Assembly (NCBI GenBank): GCA_026120185.1
Contig: JANUWF010001217.1
Coordinates: 3,518,001 to 3,582,000, forward strand
Source of the DNA: Voacanga thouarsii
Taxonomy: Eukaryota; Streptophyta; Magnoliopsida; Gentianales; Apocynaceae
DNA length: 64,000 nt
Direction: 5' to 3'
Shown: in pieces, positions 51,203-62,931 of the stretch
How the letters are laid out: each line of letters starts with the position of its first letter
Position numbering within the stretch: the stretch's first letter is position 1
Translations under genes and position numbers: made by a program
The notes under the pieces: model-generated
What the model was told of the DNA's origin: nothing
Databases searched by the model: none
Seen by the model: the letters and a program-made list of their open reading frames with translations, nothing else

Positions 51203-52200
51203 TGCATTATAGATAAGTTTGTGTATATTAAAGTACTTCTATGTGTATTATATATAAGGTATTCACACGCACACATATATATATATATATATATATATTG
51301 ATGCGGGTCGATACGAGTTAAGAACCATGTAATTCTTGTCCTCGACGCACCCTCGACTGGTGGAGAGATGAAGCTTGATCCTGGCCCATCTCCATTTAAA
51401 TAGTGGAATCTTAGGTCATACCAAGCTCTCAATTTAAGTAAGGAAATATCCTTATGTGGGATACTTGGTTAAGGGTGGAAGTGAGTTAAGCCAACTCATA
51501 AGTAGCTTATGAATCGATTCGATTTTTAACTCGACGAGTTTAACTCATGAATCAAATAAGTAATATAAAAATCAAGATATTTAACTCATTTAAAATACGA
51601 GTTGAGCTTGAATTGTGAGTTCGACTTATATGACTCATAAACTAATAATAATAATAATAATAATTATTATTATTATTATTATTATTGTTGTTGTTGTTAT
51701 ATGAGTTTCAACAATTTAATTTATTATATTATTAATTGTTGGACTGATTTTGCTATGTATTTCCAACTAACAATAAAAATAGTAATATATAAAACAATAG
51801 GACTATCATAGTATTTTTTAACTATTCCAAATATAAATGAAATGGTGGCAATTTAAACTACAACAAAAGATTTATTTATAAGTCTATAACTGACTTACGA
51901 TCTTATCAACAGAAGTTGAAGCTCTTGTCACCTTTGTTGTCTCCGTATATCACTTAAAAATTTTTGATACTCTTAATTCTCTTTTTCTATGAGATTGAAG
52001 ATTATGTCATTGCCACCCAAAAGGTTTTTTTTTTTCTTTTTTCTTTATACTAATTATTTTGGGAATGAATTCTTCATCCCAAATCTTGTACGAAATGTCT
52101 TAGTTTATGATTATCTTTATTTATTTGTTTCACTTCTTGTAATAGTAACTATAATTATTCTTTATATTCTAAGAATAATTAATAAATTAATGTTATATTT
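49940..52200. other. Repeat-rich intergenic DNA, including a hAT-related relic
   Basis: No gene is seen. About 50353-51410 begins GGAATGACAATACGG and ends GGCCCATCTCCA, with GC-richer ends and an AT-rich, microsatellite-filled middle. Part of it (50980-51130) matches 14080-14230 of the hAT right arm. It is probably a non-autonomous relative, but I find no clean target duplication. (TA)n tracts lie at 50745-50787, about 51168-51200 and 51270-51298. An inverted repeat GTAAGATATTCTTATA / TATAAGAATATCTTAC lies near 50808-50866. Confidence 0.45.
51642..51699. repeat. (TAA)n-(TTA)n inverted microsatellite
   Basis: A TAA run passes without a spacer into a TTA run and then TTG units, so the two halves can pair as a hairpin. 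Confidence 0.9.
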
Positions 52201-52202
52201 AT

Positions 52203-52600
52203 TATGAATTATTAGAATCTTTATTAATTAGTGGAGGCTCCACTAATTATGGATTTATGTGAATTATTAGAAGATTTTTATGGATGTCCACCATTTAGTG
52301 GAGACACCACTAATTAAGATTAGTGGAAGATGATGTATGCCATGGTGTAATCCACTAATTAGAGCTCTATAAATAGAGCTATTCTCTAAGCTTGTAACAC
52401 ACCATTATTTTGTGAAAGAAAGATTAGTGAAAGAAAGATTAGAAAAAATTGTGAGAGAAAAGAAAGAGAGAAATTCTTGTGTAAAATAGTTAGAGTTTTA
52501 TTAGTGTGTAGTGTGAAGATTTTATTCTAACACTACTTTAATTTTATAACAATATTTATATTATATAGGGTTTTTGAGCAAATTAGGTTGCTTCCAAAAA
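52203..52600 (+). repeat. Possible solo LTR or promoter of a small retroelement
   Basis: Starts TGAATTATTAGAA, which recurs at about 52258. It contains a TATA box in CTCTATAAATAGAG (about 52370), then a purine-rich leader, and ends near TTCTAACA or TATAACA. The layout is LTR- or TRIM-like, but no matching target duplication was found. Confidence 0.3.
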
Positions 52601-52698
52601 ATCAACCTCTTTGGATCGGGCGATGATAGGGATTCCTCGACTTGTTGATGGCAAGGTCTGCTTCGAAATCCACCGTGTAATGTTTTTTTTCTTCGGGA

Positions 52699-52971
52699 AT
52701 GGCACCTCGCGTTAACTCCATTCCTTCGTTCATCACGTCCCCGTCAGCCGCACTTCCCCCCAACTCTTCTACCATTGTTACTTTCTTCCCATTCGCAACC
52801 CGGCACTCATCTTTTCGTTCCTTTCGTTTCCTCCCATTTTTCTTGCCCCACCCCCTCCTCCTCCTCCATCAGACGCATCGAGTTTTCCTTTCCTCCGCCA
52901 ACAGAGAGGCATCTATCATTCCTTGTAGCTGCCGCAGGATCTCCTCAAAGAAGCGACCGCCGTTCTCCTAG
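52699..52971 (+). CDS. Orphan coding-like exon with transit-peptide-like composition
   Basis: ATG at 52699 opens 90 codons rich in Ser, Pro, Arg and Phe with few acidic residues, as in plastid or mitochondrial targeting sequences. The DNA is markedly GC-richer than its flanks. A TAG ends it. A second GC-rich coding-like patch (53070-53150) lies between an AG at about 53066 and a GTAAGT at 53149. They may be the first exons of a truncated gene, but no conserved domain can be recognised. Confidence 0.3.
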   Translation: MAPRVNSIPSFITSPSAALPPNSSTIVTFFPFATRHSSFRSFRFLPFFLPHPLLLLHQTHRVFLSSANREASIIPCSCRRISSKKRPPFS

Positions 52972-53159
52972 GCAAGTCTCTTTTTTTTTTCTTTTTTTTT
53001 TTATAAAAGAAAGTAGGAGATGCTTTTTTTGTTGATGAAGTGTTGATCTTTTTTGTTGAACATAGGGTGTGTGTCGCGGAGTCGCCGCCGAAGAAGCCGG
53101 AGAAACGAAGCTGCCTGGTTGCCGCGTCTTGCATCTGTTATTGCAATTGTAAGTATACA

Positions 53160-55177
53160 TTATTATTATTTTTTAAAGAAAACAGAATGTAGAATTTAGT
53201 AATGATTTTTATCCTATATTGGTCTAAATCAGAGGATTATTAGATAGTTATGGAAGGTGCTCAGTTTTTGTTTTTTTGTGGAGTTTTGAATCCTGGATTA
53301 TTAATTGCAATTATACATGATACCATGAGTATTTACAATTGAGGGCTCCTGGATTTTTTTTTTTTTTTTTTTTAATAAAATCCGGGAAGGGTACTTCCAT
53401 GAGTGCCGGTGAAAAAGGTTGGACACCCTTTCCACGAGTACCGGTGAAAGGTTGGACTAGAATTCTAAGGGCATTTCATCTATATCTGTCCAATTTAATC
53501 CGTGGTAAAGTTAGTATTATGTTGCTTGCTTGACTGTTACTGGTGATTCATAGTAGCATTTGATAGCCTGTATAAAGAATCATTGCTTCAAATTAGATAA
53601 TTAGACTTTGGATTATGGTTGACAGTTTGAAATTATAAAAAACGAGGTAGACATGGACTCCCAGGCTGACACACACAATGAAGCTAAATATTAGTAACAA
53701 TTTACTGATCTTGCCGATGATTGTAGATATATCATGACTCAAATTTTGAAATGTAATATCGTTCATATTTTCGTGGAGGCCATTGAAGTGGTAAACTGCC
53801 TACCAAATCAGGGGGGAGACATTGAATAACACCGCAAAATTCTTCATGCATCCTCACTCACTTGTCTGTGCTACCGAGCCTTCTAAGAACATGAATGAAC
53901 TCGAACAAATTTTTATTTATGAATATTCGATTTATTTATAGTTTTAGACGGAAGGACAGGAAGAAAGGAGAGAAAGTAGGTAAGAAAGAAATAAAAAAAT
54001 AGAAGAAAAATAAAAATTTAAATTAATTGAAAAATAAAAATATATTGTCAATCTTTGAAAATAAAATTAAATATAAAAAATTAAGTCAAACAAAAAATAA
54101 ATAAATATTTAGCTTTTCAAATAATTGAGATTTAAAATTATTTGGACCTAAAAAGAATTAATTGAAATTAAATGAAAAATAAAAATTTGTTTCAAATGCT
54201 TTTTTTTAAAAAAAAATCGATGAAAATGAAATAAAACATTTGAATTAGATGAAAAATAAAAATACTATTCTCAAATTCATTTAAATTTAAAATAAATGAA
54301 AAATAAAAATTTATACTTTTAAAGTTTCTAAATTTAAGATACTTGAAATAAATAATAGTTGAAAAATAAAATGTTATCTAAATTCCTTTAAAAAATAAAC
54401 AAAGAATGAAGGAAGAATAAAAACTTAAATCAAGAAAATAAAAATTTATCTTTTTGAATATTCAATATTCCAAGTTTGTAAAAATATTAAATGAAAAACA
54501 TAGATATAAATTAAATGAAAATTAATATATTTCCCTTCAAATTCTTTTAATTTATAAACAAAAAATGAATGAAAAATAAAAATTGAATTTAAAGAAAATA
54601 AAAATTATCATGTCAAAGATTTGCGGTTCAAGTTTTTATATTTTTGTTTATGTTATGTCTAATTTAAATATGGACACTATATCTGTTGTGTTGTGTGAAA
54701 GAAAGGTAATTTAATCTCTGTACTGAATTACTCAAAATAATGAGATTAATTATTTTATTTAATGGCTCTCTTGACATAAAAAAAAAAAAAAAAATTGTCA
54801 GTCAATTTATTAGCATGTGCTTGTTTACTAGTTTCGTACTTGTACCTATTGTATGGTTCTCAGGTCATTGACTAGTTTAATTTACACAAGGGGCTAAATC
54901 CTGGAATTGTGACTTTCTTCCCATTCATCACATTTCTTTTCAAGAAACTCATAGAGAAGAAAGAGGATAGAATTAGCTTTGTAATTGGGAATGTGTGTGT
55001 TCTCTTTTTATATTTTTGATGAAAAATGTTATATTTGGATGATATTCTATTTTTCTGTCAAATAATATATTTTTGATGTAGTTAATTGATTTTATGTTGA
55101 TTACTTGATTAATTTGATGTTGGTTTATATAGAACAAGTTTTGACCTCTTTCTATTTTTTAATAGAAAATTAACATT
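53160..55177. other. Intergenic, no convincing gene
   Basis: Mostly AT-rich; 53940-54620 is a long run of AAATAAAAATT-type words. A protein-like patch at 53650-53830 (plus frame: LADDCRYIMTQILKC, then VEAIEVVNCLPNQGG) begins near an ATG but has a double stop early. It may be a relic exon that I cannot name. Confidence 0.35.
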
Positions 55178-57691
55178 ATGAATGTAGATACAATGTCACT
55201 AGAACAACCTATAAGATTGCGTTTATATTGGGATTGCGAGATTCGGCGCGAAGCACAGGGTCATTTCTTTAATGGTCCTTCTCGTAAGAGTCTCTTTGTT
55301 AAAAACCGAATTAGCTTATCTGATTTAATCAACAAAATATGTGTAGTTCGAGGGTTGGTTGCATCTCGTGTTATGTTGCCAATCACAATGAGAGAGGACA
55401 ATATTATTGGTAATGTGATCAAATCTACAATAACTTGTATAACGGATGATGATGATATGGAAAAATTGTGGTACTATGCTTCTACCGTAAGGGGACAACC
55501 AATTGATTTACATATTCATCATGAGATGCTACAGAATCCTATGACAGTTTCAGATGTTGCAGTTTAGAACAATTCAACTCCTTGACCTATTATACTAGAT
55601 TTATTGACTTTGCAGCATATACATAGATCGACACATATTTGGGCAGGACAATTACATAGTAGCATGCTCTCTACAAAGCACAATGATAGTACATTTTGGA
55701 AAGCAAGACCATTCGATCATCGTGTTGAGCAACTTATAGATAAAGCCGGGTTCGGTGGAATTCGACGTTTGAGTTATTTGAAAATTGACAATTCGTTGAT
55801 TACAGCATTAGTAGAGAGATGGTGGCAGGAAACGCATACATTTCATTTTACTGTTGGAGAAGCTACTATCACCCTACAAGATATGGAAGTACTGTTCGGA
55901 TTGCGTGTAGATGGTGATGCTATTTGTGATCGTCAGTTTACGCACACGACTGTAGAGTGGCTAGACATGTGTAACAAATTTCTTGGATTTCGACCCACAA
56001 ACACAGACCTTGACGGATGTCGATTGAAGATAATTGCACTTGAGAGACTTCTTAGTCAACCATTGTCGTTACATGTGACTCCAGAAATAATTGCACAACA
56101 TGCATGGTGTCGTATTATGCAACTTATTGGTGATTTTCTATTCTCGGATGAGTCTGGCACTATGGTTCATTTGCGCTTTCTGATTCTATTGCGTGATTTA
56201 GAGTTATCGAGCACCTTTAGTTGGGGAAGTGCAACATTAGCATATTTGTACCGTTGTCTGTGTAATGCTACATTATACACGTCGCATACCATTGGTGGTC
56301 CATTACTATTGATTCAGGTATGAAATCAATTTTATTTTTCATTAACTATTTTTTTATTAGCATGATTTCAAAATAATCTTAAGATAATTTTTTTAAATTA
56401 TTATTAATTTAAAAATAGTTATGGGCTTGGGAGCGTGTACTTACTATCAGACCAGATAAAGTACGTCTGATAAGGAATATTGATTCAAAATCACCAAGAG
56501 GATCAGCATGGGAGGGCCCTTTAGAATTTTCTCGTACTTTGACACATCTACTGCTTATGTACAGGGATCAATTGGATAAGATGCGGCCTAATCATGTAAG
56601 TATTATTCTTATCAATTTGCTATCAGCAATAATAAATTTGCTATTTATTAATAGGTACTCATAACGTATCTTTATATAGTTTATCTGGCAGCCATATAAC
56701 AAACAAATGTTAGCGACTTTACCTCCATATTGTACTCATGGAAGTCGTATCTGGATGTCTGTCACGTCTCTCATTTGTTGGGAGATAATGGAGTTACACT
56801 GTCCTGATAGGGTCATGCGACAATTTAGATTAATGCAAGCAATCCCTGTTGGAGTTGACACCCATGTGAATTTGCATACACGTGATATGAGAACTACTAA
56901 TGTTGGGTGGAACGAGATTAATGATCATCATTTGGCAAATTGGATTAATCGGCATGCACATGTTCAGAGTGGATATCTCACCTTTGGTGTGAATGTAGTT
57001 TCAGATGATTATATTACATGGTATTGGTCTCGAACTAGGCGATTGATTGGCAATCCGACTATATCACAACATAATCTTGTGGGTTATCAATCTAATAATG
57101 GGGCAGTTGAAGTATTGGTAAGTAATTTTTTTCATAGTTATATAATTATTTGTATAATTTCGATTTATATATTTTTATTGACATTATGAAATGATTATGT
57201 AGGTTAATACAATGCACTAGATCTTGTACATAAGTAATAAAGTAGCACAAAATGCTGATGCATTGTCAAGACAAACATTCAAAACAATTTCAGATATTTG
57301 CACACACACATTAACTGCCACTCGTGAATCAAATTGCTTGAACCGCCCACCATACGAGCTATCTAGACATCTCTATACTTTTGGTCCGACACCACTAATT
57401 ACGCAACAAGTTGATCGGGAAGTACCACCAGTTCGAAGGGGTGATAGGCGGACATGCAAATGTGCTGCAATTGATATTTCTCAACAAGATCACAACCTAG
57501 CTGTACAAAGAGGAGAAGATGATCCTGTAGAAACTACTGATAAGTATGCTAATATTACTCCACAACACTTAATCTTGGATTGCAGGAATCTATCTTCAGT
57601 TGATGAGTTTGTTGCCGGTTCATCTACTAGTCAATCTCACAGACGACATAAGCTGTCCCAAGAAGATGAAGGTTCATCACACGCTACATAA
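55178..57691 (+). pseudogene. PMD (plant mobile domain) gene with MuDR-like N-terminus, three in-frame stops
   Basis: ATG at 55178. The first 129 codons resemble the N-terminal part of MuDR-type proteins (RLRLYWDCEI ... TDDDDMEKLW). TAG 55565-55567 and TGA 55583-55585 follow, and the same frame then continues into a plant mobile domain (RPFDHRVEQLIDKAGFGG, LVERWWQETHTFHF, LFGLRVDGDA). Exons end at 56317, run 56419-56595 (LWAWER, RPDKVR) and 56680-57117 (FIWQPY), and begin again at 57203, all with GT..AG borders and kept phase. The last exon has TAG at 57218-57220 and ends at 57691. PMD proteins such as MAIN/MAIL1 act in the nucleus in silencing and genome stability; related domains occur inside MULE and Gypsy elements. 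The single frame and clean splice sites imply recent loss of function. No terminal repeats were recognised. Confidence 0.7.
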
Positions 57692-57972
57692 GAAGAAGAT
57701 GAAGGAAGATGAGTTCAATTTCTAGGGAATCGTCAATGTTATTATTGTGGAACTAATTTTTATCTTTTTTATTTGATTATTTCAGAAGTAATAATATTAT
57801 TTTGTAGAACAACTATGTTATGTCTTTTTTTTTTTTTCATTAATAGAGCGAATTCGAATGCTATTATTAGTCGAACTAACTTGAAGCATGGTTTGTTCCA
57901 AAACAAATTGTTCCTTGAATTTTCTCGCTCCTCTCACAGTGAAACCAAAAATCGCAATTTATCCAATGATTT
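57692..57972. other. PMD 3' flank
   Basis: AT-rich 3' flank with a T14 run. It changes abruptly at 57973 into NPF exon sequence. Confidence 0.5.
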
Positions 57973-58119
57973 GAAGGCGTTGTGTGATTAGAGATCTTGG
58001 ACTACTCGATAAACCTGATGAAAAAATTCCCAATGACTGCATTCTTGCTGCTTCCACGGTACTTTCTTCTAGCTGGTCATGACTCAATTTTTGAGCACAG
58101 TATTTCTGGGTTATTTATT
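57973..58119 (+). pseudogene. Partial copy of NPF exon 4, left part
   Basis: Matches the NPF gene from 48552 on, with few substitutions, through HDSIFEHSISG. An extra C in AATTCCCAATG shifts the frame. It ends at the LINE insertion point. The copy begins abruptly inside an exon, so this is a fragment and not a complete paralogue. Confidence 0.9.
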
Positions 58120-58206
58120 TTTTTGATGGAAATGTAAATGTGATATAAAGAGATGGGCAGAATGTACATATCAAGGCAACCCGAAGGCTACCTAGGATCC
58201 TATCAT

Positions 58207-61200
58207 CTAAACAAGTAATGCCTGAAGGGCAAAACCACTGTTCTCAAAACGAGTCAGAACGGAAGGATACAGAGTAAAGAGGGCACTGTATACAATCGTT
58301 TTGACCCTACATATCATATGGGCTGGTGAGGTCGACGACCCTTCAAACAAGAAGCGATTCCTAGTATCCCAAATAGTGTAGACCGTGGCAGCGAGTGCTG
58401 AACATTTGAGCTTGGTGGGCCAGGAGGTGCCTCGGGCCTCCTTCGTTAACCACTTCAGCGAGCTAGGCAAGGAAGTCATGGCTCTGCGGGTCCGTACCCA
58501 GCGCTTAATATCATCCCATACTTGACTGGTCACCCGGCATCGGAAGAACAAGTGGTGAGAGGACTCCGGATGCATAGAACAAAAAGGGCATGAAAGGTCT
58601 GCTGTAACAAATGGAAGTCTATCTTTGGTGCGGAGTTTGCCCAGCGCAGCAAGCCAAAGAATGAAGGCATGCTTGGGCACAAGCACCTTTCCCCAGACGG
58701 TGCGTCCCCACGGACTCGCGGTGCCGGGTTGCGAAAAAAATCATAGGCCATCCTGGTAAACGACTTAGGGTGAGCTGCCCAGGACTCCAAGAGAGAAACG
58801 GCAGCCGACACATCACCAGAGGCGCGAAGCAAACTGTCCCGGAGCTGGAAGATGCGCTTCACTAGACTGGACGAGCCCGGGCAGCAAGAAATCGTCCAGA
58901 CCGAGCGAGTCCCTAAGTATCGGTGATGAACCCACTGGACCCACAGCGTACGTTTATCCCGGTGGATGTCCCAAAGGACACGGGCCAAAAGTGCAGCATT
59001 CCAGGCCCCCAGCTCCTTAATGCCCAAACCCCCTTCGTCCTTCGGCCTACAGAGGTTCGGCCAAGCCACCATAGAGTTCTTGCTGTTCCAAAGGAATTGG
59101 CGGGCCATGCGCATGAGAGCAGACAGAACAGCTTGTGGAGTAGGAAATATGGATAACCAGAAGCACTCCACACCCTGGAGGACCGATGTGATCAGCTCCA
59201 AGCGGCCCGCAAATGAGAGGGAATTGGCAGTCCAGCCATTGACCGTCCGGCTAATCTTATCCAGCAAAGGCTTGTAAAACGAGCATCGCATTCGTTCCGC
59301 AGCAATGGGCACTCCCAAGTACCGGAAGGGGAAAGACCCCTGCTGGAACCCCGCAAGGTGTAATATATCCAGGCGCTGATCATCCGACAAACCCGCAGAG
59401 AAAATGCTAGACTTCGAAGCATTGGCCGAAAGTCCCGAGACAGCCTGGAACTGGTGAAGGCAGTGCACTAGTATACCTACTGATTGGCAGTCCCCTCGGC
59501 AGAATAGAAGAAGATCATCAGCGAATGCCAGGTGCGTAAGGCCTAAGCCTTGGCACCCTGGATGGAAATGGAACTGAGGTGATGCCGATGCCACCCGGAG
59601 GCTGCGGGATAAATATTCCAAGCACAGGACGAAAAGGAAGGGAGATAGAGGATCACCCTGCCGCAAGCCTCTGCGACCCGGGAAGAAACCATAGCTGTTC
59701 CCATTCAGCGAGATGGAGAACGAGCAGGTGGTAACACACTGCCGGATCCAAGTACAAAACACAGGCGGAAATCCAAGTTCCTCCATTAGGCCGAGCAAAA
59801 AGTCCCAATTCACACAATCATATGCCTTTCGCAAGTCTACTTTGATAGCGCATCGGGGAGAGGCACGCTTACGAGAATAAGCCTTGAAGAGTTCTTGCGC
59901 CAAGAACACATTATCCGCTAGCAGTCGGTCACCAATGAAGGCCGCCTGTGCGGAGTCCACCAGGTGATCAAGAACCCGGCTTAGGCGAGTGGCCAAGGTC
60001 TTGGAAATAATCTTATATAAAACGTTACAGCAAGAGATAGGCCGGTAGTCCTCAACGGTGTTGATGCAATGTCCCTTGGGAATAAGGGAGATGAGAGCAT
60101 GGTTCCACTGTTTGAGGAGTCTGCCGGAAGAGAAAAACTCCAAACAAGCCTGAGTAACTAGCTGTCCAACAATCGGCCACGCCTTCTTGAAAAAACATGC
60201 ATTGAAGCCATCCGGTCCCGGTGCCTTAAGATCACCAATGTCCCATAAGGCATCACGAATTTCAGAGGGTGAGACAGGCGCTGCTAAGTCTTGGACATGA
60301 TGGGCCAAGAGCAGGGGTCCTGCACGAACAGTAGCCAAGTCCGGGGGGGAACATGGGGAGTGAGTGCCCAGGAGATTCACATAGTAGGATACAAATGTAT
60401 CAGCAAGTTCAGTTAGCCCCGAGGTCCTTGACCCATCGGGTCGGCAAACGCTGGAGATGAAGTTACGTTTGGAGTTCCTCCGAGCAAGCCCATGAAAGTA
60501 GCTTGTAGGGCGGTCCGCTTGGGACAGATGCCGCGCCTTAGCTAGCTGTTGGAACAACGCTAGCTCTGCTTCTGCCATGCGCCACGCATGTTGGCGAGCA
60601 CTGCGAACCGCAGCCACACAGGTCTGATCGAGCGGGGAAGCAAGTAAAAGAGCCTGGGCCGTCTGCAAATCCGCCGAAGCCTGGCTAACGCGCTGCGAGA
60701 GATGGGAGAAGACCTCACGGTTTAGAGCCTTTAAGGGACCTTTCAACAATTTAAGCCTCTTAGAGATACAAAACTGATGAGTGCCCTCCACTAAAACTTC
60801 CCAACCATTGCGAACAAGGCCAAGGAAATCCGAATGTCCTGCCCATACATTGAGGAAACGGAACGGAACCGAAGCCCGAGGGGCATTGCCATTTTCCAGG
60901 CATAACAGGGCTGCACTGTGATCAAGAAACACAACCAATGGGCATGAATTGCACCGAACCAGCCAAAGGAGATTGGAACCAGGCCGAATTGGCCAGCACG
61001 CGATCCAACTTAGACCAGACACGGTTGTTGGTCCATGTAAAAAATTCCCGTAAAACGGCATATCTTCCGGGCCCACCTCGGAGCAACACCGAGAAAAATC
61101 CTGGAGTGCATAGGGGTCGAGAGCCGTCCCATGCAGCTTATCCGAGGGGGAGAGATAGGAGTTGAAGTCGCCCAAAATAATCCAGGGGCCAGCTTGCATG

Positions 61201-61586
61201 ATAGTGGCAGCACGAAGGGAATCCCATAGGGCACGCCGTTGAACCACTGTGCACTTACCATATGCAAAACTACAGAAAATGGAAGTGTTGGTTAGCTTAC
61301 ATGTGATCCGACACGAGAGGAGCTGGCTCGACGATGAGATGTCATCTACCGACACAACACCGGGATTCCAAAGCACCAAAATCCGACCACCCGTGTCATC
61401 ACCAAAGTTAGAACAATACTCCCAAGTGGGGAACTTAGTCCGGAGGAGCCAAGTAAGAGAGGAAGCCGATAGTTTAGTCTCAAGTATACCCATGACATCC
61501 ACGCGATGCTGGTGAAGAAAACTTCGCACCGCATGTTGTTTGAGGGCTTTATTAAGCCCTCTGATATTCCAACAAGCAATCCTCAT
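58207..61586 (-). pseudogene. LINE ORF2 (endonuclease-RT), few lesions
   Basis: ATG at 61586 overlaps the ORF1 stop. It shows MRIACWNIRGLN, ETKLS and GDFNSYLSPSDKL (APE-type endonuclease, residues about 1-240), RT motifs DFNACFFKKAW-type PGPDGF, YRPISCCN, KVDLRKAYDCVNWDF, GLRQGDPLSPFLF and HLAFADDLLLF (near residue 690), and a C-terminal zf-RVT segment (LSCPFCSMHPESSHHLFF). The frame is open to 58530, but a one-base loss near 61036 and a one-base gain near 60928 scramble about 40 residues that should hold WSKLDR and the Ser of the SDH motif. A further one-base loss near 58711 moves the last 160 codons to another frame, ending 58207. Nicking activity is therefore probably lost, although RT motifs are intact. 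Confidence 0.92.
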
Positions 61587-62931
61587 AGGGGTTGGCCCGA
61601 GGGGACGGGCGCCTTCTGCTTATCCACTGTAGTCTTCTTAGCTGCCTTAGATGCATGTTGTCCAGGCGGGACAGCCTCAGCCCCTGGCCGCGCAGGCCGG
61701 GCTATGGGGAGGACCGAGTTTCCTCTGGGTGTGGGGGCCTGAGGCCTAAGGGAGATAAGAGAACCGATGGGAGTGGCCCGAGCAGCACCGGGCGGCGACG
61801 GAGGCAAGACAACTGGAGGGGGGGGTGCAGAGGGACCAGGGTCCAAAGTAGCCGAGCTAGGAGAAGCAGCATGAGGAGTAGCAGACCGAACTTGAGCAAC
61901 GTCCTGTGCCCCTAAGGGAGGAGGACCAACAGGAGAGGGCAGAATGCCCGCAGAACCAGAAACAGGAGGGGGTGGGGGAGGTTTTTGAACCCTGGAAGAG
62001 GGGTGTCGGTTCCAGGAGCAACACGGCGCGATAGACAGACAGCCTCGGAGTGACCAAACCGCTTACATGATGCACAAAAAGTAGGCTCTACATCAAACTT
62101 GACCGGTTGCAGTAAGGTAGCCCCTGATGGCATCCGAATACGAATTTCCCTAGTGAGAGGTTTTGAAGTGTCCACCTCTACAAGAATACGAGCAAAAGAA
62201 AGCCTCTCCATCCTGGCAGTACAAGAATCGGACATGATCGGTTTCCCCACGGCGGACACAATCTTGCTCAGGGCGAGTTTATTCCAACAAACTAACGGAA
62301 GGCAGGGGAGAGTGATCCAAATAGGGACTATGTTCACTTCATCCATTGAAAAATTGAATTCCGGGGGCATGAGTTTGAGCATTAAGAAACGGCCAAGCAC
62401 CGAATAAGGGCCACCGTCCAAGACAGCCTGCCGATCCTCGGCTGAATGGAATTTAAAGACAAGCCAACCAGAATTATGGGAATACCACTGACATTTAACA
62501 CCCCAGGAGGACGCTAGGTCCTGGATGGTTGTGCTGCCCGGAAAACGACCTGCAACGAAACCAAGGAGGCAGAACCCAAGACGAGATTCAAGGTCAAGTA
62601 TATCAATGCCATCCAAAACAACCATGTCCCCATTCACCGGAATTTCCAGAAGTTTAAGACCAACATCTGCAGAAACCGAATCCTTCTTGAACAGCCGCGC
62701 CCAGGACTTCGCAGAGGGGGTTAGATTAGACGGCGACTCCGGTTGAGCAGAAGGAGTGCAGGACTCTTGATCAAAGCTGAATGAGGAAGATGGGCACTGC
62801 ATGGGGCCATTCGGGGAAGCCAATTGAGGAAATAGATCAAGTCCCGGATCAGCTACAGGGAAGCTGCTAATACACACAGTGGGCTTAGCCAGAACAGCCC
62901 GCTTGTGGTTGCTTTTTTTCTTCTTAGTCAT
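61583..62931 (-). pseudogene. LINE ORF1 (Gag-like RNA-binding protein), one frameshift
   Basis: ATG at 62931, Lys-rich start MTKKKKSNHKR. A DUF4283-type Gag-like domain occupies residues about 85-250 (VNIVPIWITLPCLPLVCWNK), followed by the CCHC knuckle CASCKRFGHSEAVC. The first frame stops at 61912. The probable original C-terminus, a Pro/Ala-rich tail, continues in another frame at 61846-61583 and ends at a TGA overlapping the ORF2 ATG, so a frameshift lies between about 61.99 and 61.85 kb. The protein binds LINE RNA. Confidence 0.85.

Noticed and set aside
58913..59422. Open frames antisense to or shifted from LINE ORF2
   Set aside because: Shadows of the GC-rich ORF2 in other frames.
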